From: Microbulbifer sp. MKSA007
GTDB taxonomy: Bacteria > Pseudomonadota > Gammaproteobacteria > Pseudomonadales > Cellvibrionaceae
Assembly: GCA_032615215.1 (NCBI GenBank)
Contig: CP128433.1
Span: 3,617,501-3,681,500, forward strand
Direction: 5' to 3'
DNA length: 64,000 nucleotides
A model generated the notes under the pieces. It saw only the letters and a list, made by a program, of their open reading frames with translations, searched no databases and was not told where the DNA came from. Each line of letters begins with the position of its first letter. Position 1 is the first letter of the stretch. Of this stretch, positions 61,186 to 64,000 are shown piece after piece. The translations under genes were made by a program, and so were the position numbers.

Positions 61186-62511
61186 ATGCAACAAGCTGTC
61201 GATACCCTGATCCACGCACGCTGGATCATACCCGTCGTACCCGAGAAAAAAGTGTACGAAAATTGTTCGCTCGCAATAGAAAAGGGCAAAATCTCTGCCC
61301 TGGTACCCACAGCTGAGGCCTCAATTCGTTTTAGGGCAACAGATGAAGTCGACCTGGGGCAACACGCACTAATTCCAGGGTTAATTAATACTCACAACCA
61401 TGCGCCCATGACGCTATTGCGCGGCTACGCTGATGACCGCCCCCTTAAAGAGTGGCTGGAGCAGCACATCTGGCCGACAGAGCAACGCTGGGTCGGTCCG
61501 CAATTTGTAGCTGACGGCAGCCGGCAAGCGATTGCCGAGATGCTGCGCTCTGGTACTACTACTTTTTCTGATCAGTACTTCTTCCCAGAAGCCGTCGCCA
61601 TTGCTGCGCGGGAGAGCGGAATCAGGGCCCATATCGCCTTCCCCGTGCTGGATGCCCCAACCCCCTGGAGCCGCAATAGCGATGAGGCCCTGCACAAAGG
61701 ATTGGCGTTACGCGATGATTACCGTGCGCACGATCGAATTGAGGTGGTATTTGCACCCCACGCCCCCTATACGGTGGGAGATAAAACACTGGAAAAAATT
61801 GCAGTCTGCTCTGCCGAAGCGCAGATCCCCATGCAAATGCACCTCCACGAGACCCGCGCTGAAGTTGAAAGCGCCCTGAACGCTAATGGAGAGCGGCCCA
61901 CCGAACGGCTATTCCGCCTTGGGCTGCTGGGGCCGCAGACACTTTGTGTACATATGGTGGCCACTAATCAACGAGACATTGAGCTAGTGAGTTCAAGTGG
62001 CGCCCATGTTTCTCACTGCCCATCATCTAATCTCAAGCTCGCCTCAGGCTTCTGCCCAGCCTATGACATGCTGGAAGCCGGCATCAACGTATCCCTTGGC
62101 ACCGATGGCGCTGCGAGCAATAACACCCAAGACCTGTTCTCCGAAGCCAACACAGCCGCACTACTGGCAAAAGCTGTTAGCGGGAACGCAACAGCCCTAC
62201 CCGCGCATCAGACACTGAGCATGGCGACCATCAACGGAGCCAAAGCACTGGGAATTGAAGATATAACCGGAAGCCTGGAAGTAGGCAAAAGCGCAGACAT
62301 TGCTGCTATCAATCTCGGCGGTCTAGAACAGCAGCCTTTGCATGACCCAGTGTCCCAGTTGATTTATGCCAACGGAGGACACAATGTCAGCGATGTCTGG
62401 GTTGCAGGGCGACAACTTTTAAAGGAGCGCCAGCTACAAACCTTAAACGAAACTGAGGTTATCCAGCGGGCGCAAATATGGCGTGATAGAATCAGCGGAA
62501 ATTTACGCTAG
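61186..62511 (+). CDS. mtaD: 5-methylthioadenosine/S-adenosylhomocysteine deaminase-type amidohydrolase
   Basis: 441 aa TRZ/ATZ-family metal hydrolase. Metal ligands are visible in NTHNHAPMTLLRGYADD, in MHLHETRAEVE, in HVSHCPSSNLKLASG and in LGTDGAASNN (catalytic Asp). It deaminates MTA, SAH or adenosine to the inosine product in purine/methionine salvage. First of the mtaD-ubiG-mupP trio, divergent from gyrA as in Pseudomonas. The exact substrate preference is inferred from family and context. Confidence 0.93.
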   Translation: MQQAVDTLIHARWIIPVVPEKKVYENCSLAIEKGKISALVPTAEASIRFRATDEVDLGQHALIPGLINTHNHAPMTLLRGYADDRPLKEWLEQHIWPTEQRWVGPQFVADGSRQAIAEMLRSGTTTFSDQYFFPEAVAIAARESGIRAHIAFPVLDAPTPWSRNSDEALHKGLALRDDYRAHDRIEVVFAPHAPYTVGDKTLEKIAVCSAEAQIPMQMHLHETRAEVESALNANGERPTERLFRLGLLGPQTLCVHMVATNQRDIELVSSSGAHVSHCPSSNLKLASGFCPAYDMLEAGINVSLGTDGAASNNTQDLFSEANTAALLAKAVSGNATALPAHQTLSMATINGAKALGIEDITGSLEVGKSADIAAINLGGLEQQPLHDPVSQLIYANGGHNVSDVWVAGRQLLKERQLQTLNETEVIQRAQIWRDRISGNLR

Positions 62512-62577
62512 ATAACTGATTCCGGCCCAATCACTGAAAAATGCCGGTTACGAGCGACGGAGTTTGCAGAGAAGTTC

Positions 62578-63279
62578 ATGAGCAATGTAGATCCCTCAGA
62601 AATCGCCAAATTTGAGCAACTTGCCAGCCGCTGGTGGGACAAGGAAGGCGAGTTCAAACCACTACACGAAATCAATCCACTACGCGCAAATTACATTGAC
62701 GGGCATGCTCCGGTTGCCGGTAAGAAGCTCCTCGATGTGGGCTGTGGTGGTGGCATCCTGGCTGAAGCCATGGCGCAGAGGGGAGCCGATGTCACTGGTA
62801 TCGATCTAGGGGAAGCCCCACTCAATGTCGCCAAACTCCACGCCCTCGAAAGTGGCGTCAGCGTCAATTATCGCAAAGTGGCAGTAGAGGACCTGGCAGA
62901 AGAAGCGCCCGAGAGCTTTGATATTGTTACCTGCCTGGAGATGCTTGAGCATGTACCAGACCCCTCTTCTGTCATTCGCGCCTGCGCAAAACTTGTAAAA
63001 CCTGGCGGCAAGCTATTTTTCTCTACGATCAACCGCACCCCTAAAGGGTGGCTGTTTGCCGTAGTCGGAGCAGAATATGTCCTACGCTTACTGCCCAAGG
63101 GCACTCATGAATACAGCAAGTTTATCCGCCCCTCAGAAATGGGCGCCTGGCTGCGCGATGAGTCCCTGGAAGCGCACGATATAACCGGTATGACTTATAA
63201 CCCGGTTACCCGAAGCTACAAATTGAACCCCCGGGATGTCGACGTCAATTATTTGATGTATGCCAGCAAACCAGAATAA
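62578..63279 (+). CDS. ubiG: Ubiquinone biosynthesis O-methyltransferase
   Basis: 233 aa class I SAM methyltransferase: FEQLASRWWDKEGEFKPLHE (typical UbiG N-terminus), motif I LDVGCGGGILAEAMAQRG, motif II FDIVTCLEMLEHVPDP and motif III FFSTINRTPKGWL. It performs both O-methylation steps of ubiquinone synthesis on membrane-bound intermediates; the hydrophobic/basic stretch VVGAEYVLRLLPKGTHEYSK is the region implicated in membrane contact. It ends immediately before mupP. Confidence 0.97.
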   Translation: MSNVDPSEIAKFEQLASRWWDKEGEFKPLHEINPLRANYIDGHAPVAGKKLLDVGCGGGILAEAMAQRGADVTGIDLGEAPLNVAKLHALESGVSVNYRKVAVEDLAEEAPESFDIVTCLEMLEHVPDPSSVIRACAKLVKPGGKLFFSTINRTPKGWLFAVVGAEYVLRLLPKGTHEYSKFIRPSEMGAWLRDESLEAHDITGMTYNPVTRSYKLNPRDVDVNYLMYASKPE

Positions 63280-63291
63280 GTGAACTGCAAA

Positions 63292-63951
63292 ATGAAAGCC
63301 GTTTTATTTGACCTGGATGGTACCCTGCTTGATACAGCGCCAGATTTTATTGTTGTATTAAATCAACTGCGCCAACAGGAACAGTTACCTCCACTGCCTG
63401 ACGAGACGATCCGGGGAACTGTATCCAATGGTTCCAGGGCGCTAGTCACATTGGGGTTTAACAAAGAAGAAGGTGACCCCGCCTTCCCAGGATTATTGCA
63501 AAGGTTGCTGGACCTCTACTTGGCACATCTTGCAGAGAAGACGACCACTTTCCCCGGTATCGACAATCTGCTCGACAACCTGGTTGAAAAAAACCTTCCC
63601 TGGGGGATTGTCACCAATAAACCGGAGGCCTACACCACTCCTCTGATGGAGGCTTTTACCCATCTACCGCCAGCCTCTGCAATTGTTTGCCCTGACCACG
63701 TCAGCAAATCCAAGCCGGACCCCGAGCCCCTATTTTTAGCCTGCAGCCAGATTGGCTGCGCTCCCGCTGAAGCAATTTATATCGGCGACCACAAGCGCGA
63801 TATCATCGCCGGCCAAAAGGCTGGTATGCCAACTATCGCTTGCGGGTATGGTTATATTGACTCTACAGACAACCCCGCCAATTGGGGGGCAGACCACCTG
63901 GTAAATTCCGCCAATGAAATTTGGCCCCTTCTAGAACAACACTATTTTTGA
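63292..63951 (+). CDS. mupP: HAD-family sugar-phosphate phosphatase (MupP/Gph type)
   Basis: 219 aa from ATG 63292 (a GTG four codons earlier abuts the ubiG stop). HAD motifs: I DLDGTLLDTAPDF, II GIVTNKP, III SKSKPDPEPL, IV IYIGDHKRDI. It was long annotated as phosphoglycolate phosphatase. The P. aeruginosa protein in this ubiG-adjacent position was shown to be MurNAc-6-phosphate phosphatase of the cell-wall recycling shunt, so MupP is the better call by position. No strong RBS is seen, consistent with coupling to ubiG. Confidence 0.88.
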   Translation: MKAVLFDLDGTLLDTAPDFIVVLNQLRQQEQLPPLPDETIRGTVSNGSRALVTLGFNKEEGDPAFPGLLQRLLDLYLAHLAEKTTTFPGIDNLLDNLVEKNLPWGIVTNKPEAYTTPLMEAFTHLPPASAIVCPDHVSKSKPDPEPLFLACSQIGCAPAEAIYIGDHKRDIIAGQKAGMPTIACGYGYIDSTDNPANWGADHLVNSANEIWPLLEQHYF

Positions 63952-63964
63952 AACTTGAAGCAAT

Positions 63965-63984
63965 ACCGGGCACCCAAGCCCGGT
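63965..63984 (+). terminator. Hairpin after mupP
   Basis: ACCGGGC-ACCCAA-GCCCGGT perfect 7-bp stem 14 bases after the mupP stop. No T-run follows within the window, so it may be a weak terminator or an mRNA-stabilising hairpin. Confidence 0.45.
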
Positions 63985-64000
63985 GACAGTATCGGGATAT

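Overview
The window looks like chromosomal DNA of a marine gammaproteobacterium. The core half (about 33.8-64 kb) has the gyrA-serC-pheA-tyrA/aroA-cmk-rpsA-ihfB order, the mtaD-ubiG-mupP trio, and the wbpL/wbpM-comEA-uvrB-tRNA-Asn neighbourhood known from Pseudomonas. Protein style and the abundance of cassettes and IS elements suggest a Cellvibrionales/Microbulbifer-like organism. That placement is inference; no rRNA is present.

Region 1 (1-8.0 kb) is a loose set of metabolic and secreted-enzyme genes: the 3' end of an Old Yellow Enzyme, a serine beta-lactamase-like hydrolase, a frameshifted FAD amine oxidase/desaturase, a frameshifted trypsin-like secreted protease followed by a small lipoprotein, a remnant of a DHHA2 pyrophosphatase, and a 195-aa protein with a caspase-like (clan CD) His-Gly / Ala-Cys signature.

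Region 2 (8.08-20.87 kb) is a gene-cassette array. About 15 small genes, all on the minus strand, are each followed by an imperfect palindrome that starts near TAAC and ends in a GTTA-type box. No integrase gene is visible, so it fits a CALIN (cluster of attC sites lacking an integrase). Three insertion sequences have landed inside its attC-like sites: two near-identical IS1182-family copies, both exactly in the R' box with the same 4-bp duplication, and one IS50/Tn5-type element.

Region 3 (20.9-33.8 kb) is a mobile-element graveyard and defence island. It holds an IS110/IS1111 element, a CsrA paralogue, one intact and at least three decayed copies of a RAYT/Y1-type transposase, an ankyrin-repeat protein, an unidentified 207-aa protein, a DUF262/DUF1524 (GmrSD-like) nuclease, and a retron: a structured ncRNA with matching a1/a2 ends, an HTH protein and a reverse transcriptase. 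The island abuts tRNA-Pro.

Region 4 (33.8-64 kb) is housekeeping. thrS-infC-rpmI-rplT / pheS-pheT-ihfA-merR-tRNA-Pro is the classical translation/IHF operon. It is followed by tRNA-Val, uvrB, a tandem pair of tRNA-Asn genes, wbpM-wbpL, comEA, pyrF, lapB-lapA, ihfB, rpsA, cmk, the tyrA-aroA fusion, pheA, serC and gyrA, all on the minus strand. mtaD-ubiG-mupP lie divergently on the plus strand.

A cross-cutting observation: seven reading-frame breaks, in six genes spread over the window and including the core gene cmk, all fall in mononucleotide runs. Homopolymer-length errors in the underlying sequence are therefore a likely explanation for most of these apparent pseudogenes.
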